DNA of 45,322 bases from an uncultured Acidimicrobiales bacterium (GTDB lineage Bacteria; Actinomycetota; Acidimicrobiia; Acidimicrobiales; UBA10347): assembly GCA_937991435.1 (NCBI GenBank), contig CALKPY010000140.1, forward strand, positions 1-45,322, given 5' to 3'. Positions within the stretch are counted from its first letter, which is position 1. Every line of letters begins with the position of its first letter. Shown piece by piece: positions 9,243 to 18,936 of the stretch. The translations under genes and the position numbers were made by a program. The notes beneath the pieces are model-generated. The model had not been told where the DNA came from, did no database searches, and was given only the letters and a program-made list of their open reading frames with translations.

Positions 9243-10451
9243 ATGGCGACCGACGGAAGCACACCCCCAATGCCCCCACCGGTGGCAAAGCCCGTGGTTC
9301 CGCCTCCGCCTCCGCCGATTCAGGCGCCGCCTTTGGCCGGCGGGAATATCCCCGCACCCAGCAGCCACGCAGCTGCGACGTCGCCCGCGCCGCCTCCACC
9401 TGCAGAGCCGCAGTTATCGCCGAATGCAGCCGCTTTGCCACCCGTCGTCACCCTTACCGAACCCGATACACCACTCGAAACTGCGCTGTTCGAAGTCAAG
9501 CGTGTCATCGTTGGCCAACACCGCATGCTCGAACGAATTCTCGTGTGTCTACTTGCCCAAGGCCACGTGCTGCTCGAAGGCGTTCCCGGTATTGCCAAGA
9601 CCCTGTCAGTCGAAACGCTCGCCAAGGTCGTCGGCGGTTCGTTTGTTCGCCTGCAGTTCACGCCTGACATGCTCCCGGCTGACATCGTTGGAACTCGTAT
9701 CTGGCGGGCATCGAGCGAAAGCTTCGACATCGAACTCGGCCCGCTGTCTGCAAACCTCGTTCTCGCTGACGAAATCAATCGCGCACCGGCAAAGGTGCAG
9801 TCAGCCCTACTCGAAGCAATGGCCGAGCGCCAAGTGAGCATTGGTGGCGAGACCTTCAAGCTGCCGAATCCATTTCTGGTCCTCGCAACTCAGAATCCGA
9901 TCGAATCCGAGGGCGTCTACCCGCTGCCCGAGGCACAACGGGATCGCTTCTTGATGAAGATCGTGATCGACTACCCCACACCTGCCGAAGAAGTCGAAAT
10001 CGTGCAGCGCATGGGTGTTCGAGCTCCTGAACCGAATCAGGTCCTGCAGCTTGACGACCTCATCGCGCTGCAGCAACGAGTCAACGACGTGCATGTCGAC
10101 CGCAACGTTGTCGACTATGCGGTGAGTCTTACGCTAGCGACTCGCGATCCTGCCGCTTTCGGCCTCGGTGACCTCGCGCCGTTGATCTCCTATGGAGCCA
10201 GCCCTCGGGCAAGCCTCGGCTTGGTCCGTGCTGCACGAGCATTGGCAGTGATCCGCAATCGGTCCTATGTGCTCCCTCAAGACGTGTTTGATATTGCGCC
10301 CGAGGTCATGCGCCACCGATTGGTGTTGTCTTATGAAGCCATCGCCCGAGATGTAACCGCCGACCATGTTGTTGCTGGCATTTTGTCGACCGTTCCCGCC
10401 CCAAACATTGCGCCGTCGCAAGAGCCGACCTACGGCCTCGCTGCCAACTAG
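9243..10451 (+). CDS. MoxR-family AAA+ ATPase
   Basis: AAA+ chaperone-like ATPase thought to help activate partner proteins with VWA domains. In 402 residues: a Pro/Ala-rich N-terminus of about 75 residues (not typical of the core family), Walker A GVPGIAKT, Walker B LVLADEINRAPAKVQ, sensor 1 LATQNPIE, and the C-terminal lid. AGAGG sits 5 nt before the ATG. It is first in an operon with DUF58 and VWA genes, the common MoxR-DUF58-VWA trio linked to stress and cell-envelope functions. Confidence 0.93.
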   Translation: MATDGSTPPMPPPVAKPVVPPPPPPIQAPPLAGGNIPAPSSHAAATSPAPPPPAEPQLSPNAAALPPVVTLTEPDTPLETALFEVKRVIVGQHRMLERILVCLLAQGHVLLEGVPGIAKTLSVETLAKVVGGSFVRLQFTPDMLPADIVGTRIWRASSESFDIELGPLSANLVLADEINRAPAKVQSALLEAMAERQVSIGGETFKLPNPFLVLATQNPIESEGVYPLPEAQRDRFLMKIVIDYPTPAEEVEIVQRMGVRAPEPNQVLQLDDLIALQQRVNDVHVDRNVVDYAVSLTLATRDPAAFGLGDLAPLISYGASPRASLGLVRAARALAVIRNRSYVLPQDVFDIAPEVMRHRLVLSYEAIARDVTADHVVAGILSTVPAPNIAPSQEPTYGLAAN

Positions 10452-10461
10452 GTAGCTGCCA

Positions 10462-11406
10462 ATGTTGCGCCGCCAAAAACCCGCTTTGCAGACGGCCACT
10501 CACCCATACCTCGACCGCAAAGATGTCGTAGCAAATGTGCTGCGCCAGCTTGAGCTCGATGTCACGATGCGCCTCGATGGACTTTTGCAAGGCGACTATC
10601 GCGGTTTGGTTCCTGGCCATGGGTCTGAGCCGGGCGAGACCCGCCGGTATACACCCGGCGATGACGTGCGTCGCATCGACTGGAACGTGACAGCACGAAT
10701 GACCGAGCCATATATCAGACAAACAATCGCCGATCGCGAGCTTGAAACAACCGTCGCTGCCGATCTGTCGCCAAGCCTCGACTTTGGAACAGCGTCGAGT
10801 GAAAAGCGCGACCTAGCGGCTGCTGCCACCGCCGCTATGGGCTTTTTGACCCTGCGCATTGGCAACCGTTTCGGAGCGGAACTGATTCGTCCTGATGGCA
10901 TCGAGAGCATCCCGGCGCGTCAGGGCCGCGATCATGTCATGTACGTGGTCGAGCAGGTTCTGACCGCGCCGCGAGCATCATCGCAAACAACGACATTTGC
11001 CGAGGGGGTCGCCCGTCTTCGCGGCAAGCACCGCCGACGCGGGCTGCGAGTCGTGATCAGCGACTTCATCGACGGCAGTCCGTGGGCTGACGAGCTACGA
11101 CTTGTCGCGGTACGAAATGAGACAATCGCTGTCGAAATTGTTGATCCTCGAGAGCTCGAGTTGCCCAACGTTGGCACGATCTCGGTCGTCGACCCTGAAA
11201 CTGGCGCTCAGCGCGAAGTACACACGCAGCGACGCAAGGTTCGCGAGCGCTATGCGACCGCGGCAGTCGAACAGCGTTCAGATATCGCGGCTGCGATACG
11301 AGCGACTCGAACGGCGCACCTGCAACTCAGCACCGACCGTGACTGGCTGCTTGACATGGTGCGTTTCGTAGCGACGCGACGCGATCTCGCAGGACGGGCA
11401 TCATGA
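10462..11406 (+). CDS. DUF58 domain protein
   Basis: A 314-residue cytosolic protein of the DUF58 family, which is related to VWA domains. The hallmark RRYTPGDDVRRIDWNVTARM is at about residues 55-74, followed by TIADRELETTVAADLSPSL, where a VWA metal site would lie. It starts 10 nt after the moxR stop, and its stop overlaps the VWA gene by 4 nt (ATGA), so coupling is likely. It is the middle member of the MoxR-DUF58-VWA trio; its biochemical role in the family is poorly defined. Confidence 0.9.
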   Translation: MLRRQKPALQTATHPYLDRKDVVANVLRQLELDVTMRLDGLLQGDYRGLVPGHGSEPGETRRYTPGDDVRRIDWNVTARMTEPYIRQTIADRELETTVAADLSPSLDFGTASSEKRDLAAAATAAMGFLTLRIGNRFGAELIRPDGIESIPARQGRDHVMYVVEQVLTAPRASSQTTTFAEGVARLRGKHRRRGLRVVISDFIDGSPWADELRLVAVRNETIAVEIVDPRELELPNVGTISVVDPETGAQREVHTQRRKVRERYATAAVEQRSDIAAAIRATRTAHLQLSTDRDWLLDMVRFVATRRDLAGRAS

Positions 11407-12410
11407 CCAGCGACGAGACCGGACTGTGGCAATCGGGCTTCAACCCGCCCAACAATCTTGAGTTCCTGCAAGTGGGCCGACTCTGGTGGTTACTGGCGTT
11501 GCTCGCCGTCGCCGTCGGTTACGTCGTCGTCGCCTTATTGCGCCAGCGTGCCGCCATTCGGTTCACCAATGTCGAACTCCTCGACAAGATCGCGCCGCAA
11601 CGGCCGAACTGGCGTCGCCATCTTCCTGCGTTTTTCCTGCTTGGTGGGCTGGCCTTGCTGATCCTCAGTTATGCCGAACCGGCGGCGCTGTCACAGGTCC
11701 CAAGCGAGCGGGCTACCGTCATGCTCGCTATTGACACGTCGTTGTCGATGCAGGCCGAAGATGTGCGTCCAACTCGTATCGACGGCGCCAAAGAAGCCGC
11801 TGTGTCTTTTCTCGACGAAGTTCCAGACCAGATCAACCTTGGGCTGGTGAGCTTCAACGGAATTGCGACCGTTCGAGTTCCGCCGACCACAAATCGCGCA
11901 GCGGTCCGGGCTGCAATACTCGGGCTTGAACTCGGTGAGGCGACCGCTATTGGCGAGGCCATTGCCGCAAGCCTCGACTCGCTGAACGGATTCATCATCG
12001 ACGTCGACGGCTCTGCCCCACCCGCTCGCATCGTGCTTATGAGCGACGGAGAAACCACCGTTGGGCGTCCTGACGAGGTTGCAGTCGAAGCGGCCCGCGC
12101 CGCGGGTATTAGCGTCTCGACGATTGCCTTCGGTACCGACGAGGGCATCATCGAGATCCCGGGCGACCCTCGCCCGTACTCCGTGCCGGTCAACGCCCAG
12201 GCCCTCGCAGCGATCGCCGACGGCACCGGTGGTGAATTTTTTGAGGCGGCAACGACCGAAGAACTCAAAGACATCTACGCCGATATCGGCAGCGCCGTTG
12301 CGACCGAGGAACAACGCGTGCTCGTGTCGTCATGGTTCTCGGGCCGAGCGATGATTTTGATTCTGATCGCTGCAGCGTTATCGCTGGCGTTCAGCAACCG
12401 GCTTCCGTAG
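11403..12410 (+). CDS. Membrane protein with von Willebrand factor A domain
   Basis: A BatA-like, 335-residue protein. Two N-terminal membrane segments (about 23-42 and 79-97) precede a VWA domain with a complete MIDAS motif (AIDTSLSMQ, then the Thr loop and LMSDGETT), and a last membrane segment lies near residues 312-330. It is the probable substrate or partner of the MoxR ATPase two genes upstream. It starts within the DUF58 stop codon. The next gene, on the opposite strand, ends 4 nt away. Confidence 0.92.
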   Translation: MTSDETGLWQSGFNPPNNLEFLQVGRLWWLLALLAVAVGYVVVALLRQRAAIRFTNVELLDKIAPQRPNWRRHLPAFFLLGGLALLILSYAEPAALSQVPSERATVMLAIDTSLSMQAEDVRPTRIDGAKEAAVSFLDEVPDQINLGLVSFNGIATVRVPPTTNRAAVRAAILGLELGEATAIGEAIAASLDSLNGFIIDVDGSAPPARIVLMSDGETTVGRPDEVAVEAARAAGISVSTIAFGTDEGIIEIPGDPRPYSVPVNAQALAAIADGTGGEFFEAATTEELKDIYADIGSAVATEEQRVLVSSWFSGRAMILILIAAALSLAFSNRLP

Positions 12411-12414
12411 CGAA

Positions 12415-13164
12415 CTACACCAAGGCAAATCGGCGAGCCAGGACCGGTTGTCGAAACCACCAACCGTCAGAACGACGGTCGCCGTTGGCCAGGAAGCGAC
12501 GTTCGAATTCATCTTCGACCTCTGCGACCGTGACTGCCCGATCTGAATCGATGCCGATCACGTCAGCCTTGCACTCCTCGAAGTCGACGTAGCGGTATTC
12601 GGTGTCGTAGCTGAGCATGGCGAGTTCGTCGCACACCGCCGAGGCACTGAAAGCATCAAGCGCTTCTTGCGCCCTTGTGCGCACTTCGGTCTCATCATCA
12701 ACCACTCGGAACGTCTCGAATCCTGGGCCCGATGGAACGGGTTCGAGCACCCAGATGAGACCTTGCGGGCGCAGCACCCGAGCGGCCTCGGCCAATGCGG
12801 CGCCCATGAATTCATGGGGCACGTGGTGCAGCGAATAGAAGAACGTCACGAGATCAAATGATGCATCGTCGAAGGGCAAGTCTTGCCCAACACCTGCAAC
12901 AAACCGATCGGCCTGAGTCGGGTCGGCGTCAATAGCTCGTTCAAGCATTGCCTCGCCGCACTCGATACCTGTGGCATCGGCACCTTGCTCTACGAGGTGG
13001 CGCACCAAGCGCCCTGCTCCGCAGCCAACATCGAGCACTCGGAGCCCATCAAGGTCGACCGAACGCGACAGCATTTCTTCGTTGCCACACAGATCAGGCG
13101 AAGCGGCACTCACCTCAGACCACCGATGGCTCTGCTTGCGAGGATTCACTCGGCCCGTCGACAT
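12415..13164 (-). CDS. SAM-dependent class I methyltransferase
   Basis: Type 11 methyltransferase fold: motif I VLDVGCGAGRLVRHL, then GIECGEAML and DLPFDDASFDLVTFFYSLHHV, in a 249-residue protein. The substrate is unknown; the C-terminal half (VPSGPGFETFRVVDDETEV) does not name a family for me. The ATG at 13164 lies 50 nt inside the smc end. A GTG at 13113, just after the smc stop, is an alternative start giving 232 residues. Neither start has a strong ribosome site. Confidence 0.85.
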   Translation of the reverse strand: MSTGRVNPRKQSHRWSEVSAASPDLCGNEEMLSRSVDLDGLRVLDVGCGAGRLVRHLVEQGADATGIECGEAMLERAIDADPTQADRFVAGVGQDLPFDDASFDLVTFFYSLHHVPHEFMGAALAEAARVLRPQGLIWVLEPVPSGPGFETFRVVDDETEVRTRAQEALDAFSASAVCDELAMLSYDTEYRYVDFEECKADVIGIDSDRAVTVAEVEDEFERRFLANGDRRSDGWWFRQPVLARRFALV

Positions 13165-16100
13165 ACGCGCTCATGTCGGCGCCCGGTCGTTCGCTGACAA
13201 CCCGTGAGCTCTCACCTGGCTTCATGGTCACGCCGTATAGACAGTCCGCGGCTTCCATCGTGCGTTTCTGGTGGCTCACAATAATGAGCTGGGCTTCGTC
13301 GCGGAACTCACTCACAAGGCCAAGGAAGCGATGCAGGTTCACATCATCGAGCGCTGCCTCGACTTCGTCCATGACGTAGAACGGCGATGGCCGGCTACGG
13401 AACACAGCGAACAAAAAGGCGAGCGCTGTCAGCGAGCGTTCGCCACCGCTAAGCAGCGAGAGCTTGCGCACGTTCTTACCGCTAGGTCGGGCTTCGACTT
13501 CGATTCCGGTGTTGAGTGGGTCGTCAGGAAGCGTAAGCGTCAGGCCGCCAGTACCACCTGGGAACAGCAGGCCGAACAGGTCAGTGAAGTTCGTTGCCAC
13601 ATCGGTATAAGCCTGGGTGAAAACCTGCACGATTTCGTCGTCGATGGCGCGGATCACTTTGGCGAGTTCGCGGCGCGATGACTTCACATCATCGAGTTGG
13701 CCCTGCAAGAAATCGTGCCGCTCGGTCAAGGCATCGAACTCTTCGAGCGCAAGAGGATTGATCGCACCCATGATGCGCAGTTCACGCTCAAGTTCGTTGA
13801 CGCGAGCAGACGCTGACATGCCTTCGGGAAGCGGCGGAGCGGCAGTTCTGATCGCTTCGCCGATCTCGACCGATAGGTCGCGGCGCAAGGTTTCGGTCGC
13901 CGATTCGAGACGCACCGTGAATTCGGCCTCGTGCACGTCGCGCTTGGCTTGGCGCTCAGTAAGTGATCGCAGCTCGTCATCGACAGATGTACGTTCTGTG
14001 CGAGCCGCATCGAGTTCACCGGCGACCGCACTCACTGCGTCGGATTGGCGTTGGCGCTGCTCCCGAAGCGACGAGATCCATGTGTCCAGCTCCGCTTGCC
14101 GGGCCGACAGCCGTACGCGCATGTCGTTCGCAATCGCCAGCCGGGCTTCGGGCGCTTCGCGGGTTTGTGCCGTGTGCCGACCAAGCCGTTGCTGCACGTC
14201 GCCGAGACGCTCATGGAGGAACGCTCGGCGGTCTGAGATTGCCTTAGTGCGAACGTCAATGTCGTTGCGCAGACCGCGCATAATTCGGGTTTGTTCCTCG
14301 ATACGGGTCTGATCGGTTTTCATCAACTGCAGCTGTTCGGCCTGCTGTTGTTCGTCTGCTTCGAGCTCGACGAGACGGGCCTCGAGAGCACTGGTACGTT
14401 CTGCGTCGCCGTCAAGCCGTTCGTCGATTTCTGACAGCCGAGCAGCCATCGATGCGAGGTCAGTCGAGACTTGTTGAGCAACGCGTTGCACCGCAGCAAG
14501 ACGCTCGCCCGTCGAAACGATTTGATCGTCGAGCACGTTGAGCTCAGCTTGAACCTTTGCTGCTGCCTTAGTCGACTCGTCGAGTTCACCGGCGGCGGCC
14601 GCGACTTCGGTTACCAGCTGATCAACGCGGGTCGATGCCGTAAGCGCTTCGGCCTGGGCCTCGTCGAGTGCGACACCCGTAGCGGCAAGACGTTCTGCCC
14701 CCACGCGCCAACCTTGCGGGCTGAACGAAGCGCCGTCGATGGTGACGATGCGCGCCTGGTCGTCATCGACCGCGAGGCGAACGGCTTCGTCAAATCGTTC
14801 TCGCACCACATAGGAGCCGAGTTGGATATCGAGCAGGCGATCGATATCAGCGTTGCGACCTCGCACGTGGTTGCGAAGCGAATCAACAGCAATATCAGCG
14901 ACGCCGGTGCCAGCCGGCACGGCGAGAAGCAGTCCTGATGTCGCTGCTTCGATGAGAGCTGCAGCGGCAGCTTCGGCAGATGCCATGCTGTCGACGACCA
15001 CGGCGTGGGCGGCTGCCCCGAGGGCTGCAGCCACAGCGGTCTCGTAGCCATCATCGATTTCGACCATGTCGAGCAGCGGGCCGAGCACGCCGTCAACATC
15101 GGCGACTATTTGCGCGCCGGAACGCGAGCGGATCTCGTCAAGCGCCATGGTGAGCGCTTCGACCCGGGCCTGCCACGTCGATCGGGCTTCGCGAGCGGCA
15201 TCGAGCGAGGCGGCGAGGTCGCTGTGGGTTTCCTGACGGTGCGAGCGCAGTTCTTCGGCTTCGTCGAGGTCAGCGATCAACTTGCTTTCGAGCGCTTCGA
15301 TCTCGGCCATGCGGGTGCGGAGCTGTTCAGCTTCGCCGGTTCCTGCGCTCGCTTCGGTACGCCGGCCCTCGCTCTTTGCAACCAGTCGGCTGCGCTCAGC
15401 TTCGAGCAGTTGAAGGTTTCGACTATGCGCCGCGAGCTCTCCGCGCACCTTGGAGCCCTCGTCAGCTGCGGTATTGCCGTCTTCGGACCACGTTGCGTCG
15501 AACTTTTCACGGTCAGCGACGATTGCTTGTTCGGCATCGGCGACGCGAATCGCTTCTTCGGTGAGCAGCGTTTCGCGGGCGTCGACATCGGCCAGCTCAC
15601 GCTGGATCTGTTCACGGTCGGCCTCAAGTGCCGAAATCACTGCTCCGTCGGCGGTCGCTTGACGGTCGCTATCGATGCTGCGAACCCGTTCGGCAAGAAC
15701 CGCATCGACGCCCTTGAGTCGTTCGCGAAGGCTCTCGCATCGGGCCAGCACTGTTCCCGTGTCGTCGGCGCCCGCTTCAGTGAGCTTTAGCTCGGCTGAC
15801 CGAACCGTCGTCGTGAGTTCTTCGAGTCGTCTGCTGAGGTCCTTATGGCGGGTTTGGAACTGCTGGCGTTCAACGGTTGATGCCTGTAGCCGTTCCCGTA
15901 AGTCGGCGATCTCGCGACCCACGAGGTGTACCCGCAGCGTTGTCAGCTCGCCAATGAGACCGCCATGTCGCCGAGCAGCTTCGGCTTGGCGTTCGAGCGG
16001 TTTGAGCTGGCGGCGCACCTCGCGCAACAGATCACCGAGTCGGGTCAGGTTGGCCTGCGTCGACTCAAGGCGCCGTTCGCTTTTCTCTTTGCGACGCCGA

Positions 16101-16609
16101 TATTTCAGAACGCCGGCGGCTTCTTCGATGATCGCTCGGCGTTCTTCGGGGCGGGCGTTGAGCACGGCATCGATTTGACCTTGCGAAATGATCACGTGCT
16201 GCTGGCGGCCTACGCCGCTGTCGCTCAGCAAGTCTTGAATGTCGAGTAGTCGACAACCAACCCCGTTGATTTCGTATTCGCTGTCGCCGGTGCGGAATAG
16301 CCGGCGGGTGATCGTCACTTCGTCAAACTCGATCGGTATGACTTTTGACGTGTTGTCGATGGTAAGCGCCACTTCAGCTCGCCCGAGGGCCTTCATGCGG
16401 GTGGTTCCCGCGAAGATAACGTCGTCCATCTTCTGCGACCGCACCGCGCTTGGGCGCTGGGCGCCAAGCACCCAGGCTATGGCATCGACAACGTTGGATT
16501 TACCACTGCCATTCGGGCCAACTACGACGGTCACGCCAGGTTCGAAGTCGAGGCGCGTCGGAGACGCAAACGACTTGAATCCCTTGATCGAAAGGCTCTT
16601 CAGAAACAC
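13115..16609 (-). CDS. smc: Chromosome segregation ATPase SMC
   Basis: Core of the condensin that compacts and separates chromosomes, normally with ScpA and ScpB. The 1164-residue protein is complete: Walker A VGPNGSGKSN (about 30-39), N-terminal ATPase lobe with QGQIDAVLNARPEERRAIIEEAAG, a first coiled coil, a hinge around residues 500-640, a second coiled coil, then signature LLSGGERSLTALAFLFA and Walker B FYVMDEVEAALDD. It follows the MutM-like gene by 69 nt and belongs to the acpP-rnc-mutM-smc cluster. Confidence 0.97.
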   Translation of the reverse strand: MFLKSLSIKGFKSFASPTRLDFEPGVTVVVGPNGSGKSNVVDAIAWVLGAQRPSAVRSQKMDDVIFAGTTRMKALGRAEVALTIDNTSKVIPIEFDEVTITRRLFRTGDSEYEINGVGCRLLDIQDLLSDSGVGRQQHVIISQGQIDAVLNARPEERRAIIEEAAGVLKYRRRKEKSERRLESTQANLTRLGDLLREVRRQLKPLERQAEAARRHGGLIGELTTLRVHLVGREIADLRERLQASTVERQQFQTRHKDLSRRLEELTTTVRSAELKLTEAGADDTGTVLARCESLRERLKGVDAVLAERVRSIDSDRQATADGAVISALEADREQIQRELADVDARETLLTEEAIRVADAEQAIVADREKFDATWSEDGNTAADEGSKVRGELAAHSRNLQLLEAERSRLVAKSEGRRTEASAGTGEAEQLRTRMAEIEALESKLIADLDEAEELRSHRQETHSDLAASLDAAREARSTWQARVEALTMALDEIRSRSGAQIVADVDGVLGPLLDMVEIDDGYETAVAAALGAAAHAVVVDSMASAEAAAAALIEAATSGLLLAVPAGTGVADIAVDSLRNHVRGRNADIDRLLDIQLGSYVVRERFDEAVRLAVDDDQARIVTIDGASFSPQGWRVGAERLAATGVALDEAQAEALTASTRVDQLVTEVAAAAGELDESTKAAAKVQAELNVLDDQIVSTGERLAAVQRVAQQVSTDLASMAARLSEIDERLDGDAERTSALEARLVELEADEQQQAEQLQLMKTDQTRIEEQTRIMRGLRNDIDVRTKAISDRRAFLHERLGDVQQRLGRHTAQTREAPEARLAIANDMRVRLSARQAELDTWISSLREQRQRQSDAVSAVAGELDAARTERTSVDDELRSLTERQAKRDVHEAEFTVRLESATETLRRDLSVEIGEAIRTAAPPLPEGMSASARVNELERELRIMGAINPLALEEFDALTERHDFLQGQLDDVKSSRRELAKVIRAIDDEIVQVFTQAYTDVATNFTDLFGLLFPGGTGGLTLTLPDDPLNTGIEVEARPSGKNVRKLSLLSGGERSLTALAFLFAVFRSRPSPFYVMDEVEAALDDVNLHRFLGLVSEFRDEAQLIIVSHQKRTMEAADCLYGVTMKPGESSRVVSERPGADMSAYVDGPSESSQAEPSVV

Positions 16610-16678
16610 GCGGAAATGACCCTAATCAGCCGAGCTGGCTCTCACGCACAAGCGTACGAATTTGCTGGGGTTTCTGAC

Positions 16679-17518
16679 TCAGACCTGGCTCTGTTCGCAG
16701 AAGTATGTCCAACGACTCGAGTACTTCGTGCGAACCAGAGGTTGACGCGACCGAGGGCTGAGTTGACCATGCTTGCCATAGACCTGTAGGTGGTCTTGGT
16801 AGTTACCCGGCTCACCATGAGGATCGAGCCATGGCGATGATTCGATCGACGTGCCTCGGTACTTCACGGCATCATTGAGCACGGTTACGACCGAGCGGTA
16901 GAAGCGTCGAAGTTCCTGCGTGTTCAAGCCGCCCGACAGGCGGTCGTAGCGAAGACCAGCTTCGAACAAGATTTCGTCGCTATAGATGTCGCCGAGCCCG
17001 ACAATGATCGAGTTGTCGGTAAGCAGGCTTTTGAGCTTGACGTCGTGGCCGAGCACTTTGCGACCGAAGTCGGTCCATGCCATCGGCGCAGCAAGCGGGT
17101 CCATGCCAGCCGACCCAATTTCTGGCACGGTTTCTTCGATCGGCTGGTCGCCGTCTACGAGGAACATCTCGACGCCGTTCTTGTTGTCGATAAGTCGCAG
17201 ATGTCCGCCTTGGGTGAACGCGAGAATCACCACAGTGCTTGGTTCTTCTTTGTCACGTCCAGTGTTTCGCCGTACAGAGGTGCTCGGCGCTAGTGCGATC
17301 ACCAGACGTTGACCGCTGTCGAGGTCGAACACCAGATGTGTCCCGACGCGAACGAGCGCATCGAGCTTGACGCCCGTGAGGGCTTTGGCGACAACTGTGC
17401 GGTTCCCTGATCGGGCCACGACCTTGGCTACGTTGAGAGTGACGTCTTTGATCTTGCGACCAACGACTTCGCGTTCGAGTTCTCGGCGGACGATCTCTGC
17501 TTCTGGCAGGAAGATCAT
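16679..17518 (-). CDS. MutM/Fpg-family protein lacking catalytic residues
   Basis: Formamidopyrimidine-DNA glycosylases start MPELPEVE; after Met removal the Pro is the catalytic nucleophile and the Glu the acid. Here the start reads MIFLPEAEIVRREL, so both residues are replaced (Ile, Phe) although the following LPExE helix is kept. The zinc finger has the normal spacing but only one of four cysteines: Ser254, Ser257, Cys274, Ser277; the finger Arg269 is kept. The 279 residues match the family length and the middle (LGDIYSDEILFEAGL) is well conserved. ATGA coupling to rnc fixes the start. I infer a non-catalytic DNA-binding relative; it is neither truncated nor frameshifted. Confidence 0.88.
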   Translation of the reverse strand: MIFLPEAEIVRRELEREVVGRKIKDVTLNVAKVVARSGNRTVVAKALTGVKLDALVRVGTHLVFDLDSGQRLVIALAPSTSVRRNTGRDKEEPSTVVILAFTQGGHLRLIDNKNGVEMFLVDGDQPIEETVPEIGSAGMDPLAAPMAWTDFGRKVLGHDVKLKSLLTDNSIIVGLGDIYSDEILFEAGLRYDRLSGGLNTQELRRFYRSVVTVLNDAVKYRGTSIESSPWLDPHGEPGNYQDHLQVYGKHGQLSPRSRQPLVRTKYSSRWTYFCEQSQV

Positions 17519-18450
17519 GATGCTCGTCTTTCAGTGGTCGATTCAGTTTGAGCGTCGACCACGGCTTGCGCTGCGGTTTCTGCTCCAGATTTTGGGTTAC
17601 TCAGGTCTGTCGAAGAGTCTTCGGCAGGTGATTCAGCGGTTGAGGCATGTGAACCAGTAGCGGGCTCGACGGCCGAGTCGCCTGCGCTGATCCGTGCCTG
17701 CAGGGCTTCTACGGCTTGACCAGCGGCTTGCTGTTCTGCTTCCTTTTTTGACGACCCGGTGCCGGATCCGAGTACTTCGTGGGCGACGATCACATCGGCG
17801 TTGAACATTCGGGCGTGGTCGGGCCCCTCGGCCGCAATTCGGTAGGCGGGAGGAACGTCTGAAAAGGCGACGGCGAGTTCTTGCAGGCGAGTCTTGTGAT
17901 CGCGACCGCCAGGTCCTTGCAACGCGGTTTCTTCAATCATGGGGCCAAACAGTCGCACGATCATGCTCGTCGCTACTTCAAGCCCTGCGTCGAGGTGCAC
18001 TGCACCAATCACGGCTTCGAGAGCGTCAGCAAGTATCGATTGCTTGTCGGCCCCGCCGGTTGTGCGTTCGCCTTTGCCAAGCAACATGGCATCGCCGAGG
18101 TTGACCTGGCGAGCGATGTCAGCCAATGCGTTTGCATTCACAACACCGGCGCGCAGCTTGGCCAGCTTGCCCTCGGGAAGTTCAGGGAACCGGCGGTAGA
18201 CCTCGTCAGCGACAACCATGCCGAGCACCGCGTCGCCGAGAAACTCAAGGCGTTCGTTTGAAGCCGGCTGGTTGTGCTCAGCACACCAACTGCGATGTGC
18301 GAGCGCGAGCTGAAGCAACGCAGGGTCATCGAAGTCGTGCCCCAGTGCGATCGACAGACGGGTCGAAGCCGCCTCGTTACGCAGCGTTGACTCGGTTGTT
18401 GATGTAGTCCACAGCGTCGCGGACGGTGCGAAGATCTTCGAGGTCTTCAT
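17515..18450 (-). CDS. rnc: Ribonuclease III
   Basis: Double-strand-specific endonuclease for rRNA and mRNA processing. The catalytic signature NERLEFLGDAVLGMVVADEVYRRFP is clear, followed by the second acidic cluster (DALEAVIGAVHLDAG) and a C-terminal dsRNA-binding domain (DHKTRLQELAVAF ... GSGTGSSKKEAEQQAAGQA). A tail of about 50 residues rich in Ser, Ala and Glu follows. The only conventional start that keeps the full N-terminus is the ATG at 18450, 74 nt inside acpP; a CTG just before the acpP stop is a conceivable alternative. The end overlaps the MutM-like gene by 4 nt. Confidence 0.95.
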   Translation of the reverse strand: MKTSKIFAPSATLWTTSTTESTLRNEAASTRLSIALGHDFDDPALLQLALAHRSWCAEHNQPASNERLEFLGDAVLGMVVADEVYRRFPELPEGKLAKLRAGVVNANALADIARQVNLGDAMLLGKGERTTGGADKQSILADALEAVIGAVHLDAGLEVATSMIVRLFGPMIEETALQGPGGRDHKTRLQELAVAFSDVPPAYRIAAEGPDHARMFNADVIVAHEVLGSGTGSSKKEAEQQAAGQAVEALQARISAGDSAVEPATGSHASTAESPAEDSSTDLSNPKSGAETAAQAVVDAQTESTTERRAS

Positions 18451-18673
18451 CGTCGATGCGGAAACCGACCGTGCGTTCGCTTAGCTCTTCTTCGATTGCT
18501 TCGACGAGTTCAATCAGCGCGAGCGAGTCAGCTTCGAGGTCGTCGCCGAAGCTGTCGCCTTCGTTGATCGAAGACGGTTCAACCTCGAGTATTTCTGCAA
18601 GTCGATCTCTGACGAGGGCGACGATTTCTGTACGATCCATGGGACTCGAATTCACGTGGGTTTCTGCGGGCAT
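18377..18673 (-). CDS. acpP: Acyl carrier protein
   Basis: Carries acyl chains on a phosphopantetheine arm for fatty acid synthesis. The attachment Ser is in DDLEADSLALIELVEAIEEEL (DSL motif), and the protein is acidic and all-helical, 98 residues from the ATG at 18673. That start has AGGAG 7 nt upstream; an internal ATG (MDRTEIV) would give 87 residues. It is slightly longer than the usual 80 or so, with the extra residues at both ends. rnc begins inside its 3' end. Confidence 0.92.
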   Translation of the reverse strand: MPAETHVNSSPMDRTEIVALVRDRLAEILEVEPSSINEGDSFGDDLEADSLALIELVEAIEEELSERTVGFRIDDEDLEDLRTVRDAVDYINNRVNAA

Positions 18674-18936
18674 GGCAGCACTCCTAGTGACGCAATAGGG
18701 CTGGAAGCGGGCGCAGTGTATCGAATTTCTGGCAATTTTTGGGCCATAGGGCCCTCCGATACCCTGATTTCGGCACACGACAGCTAATTCGTTGATTCTC
18801 GTGCGTCTTCCGTGCGAAACAGGAGCGGAGCGAAACACGGGAATCGGGCGGGCCATCTTCGGCAACCACTATCGTGCGTTCTAGAGACGCTGCATCGAGC
18901 AGCTCTCGCAGGAACAAACGTCAAAAGGCTGCAAAC

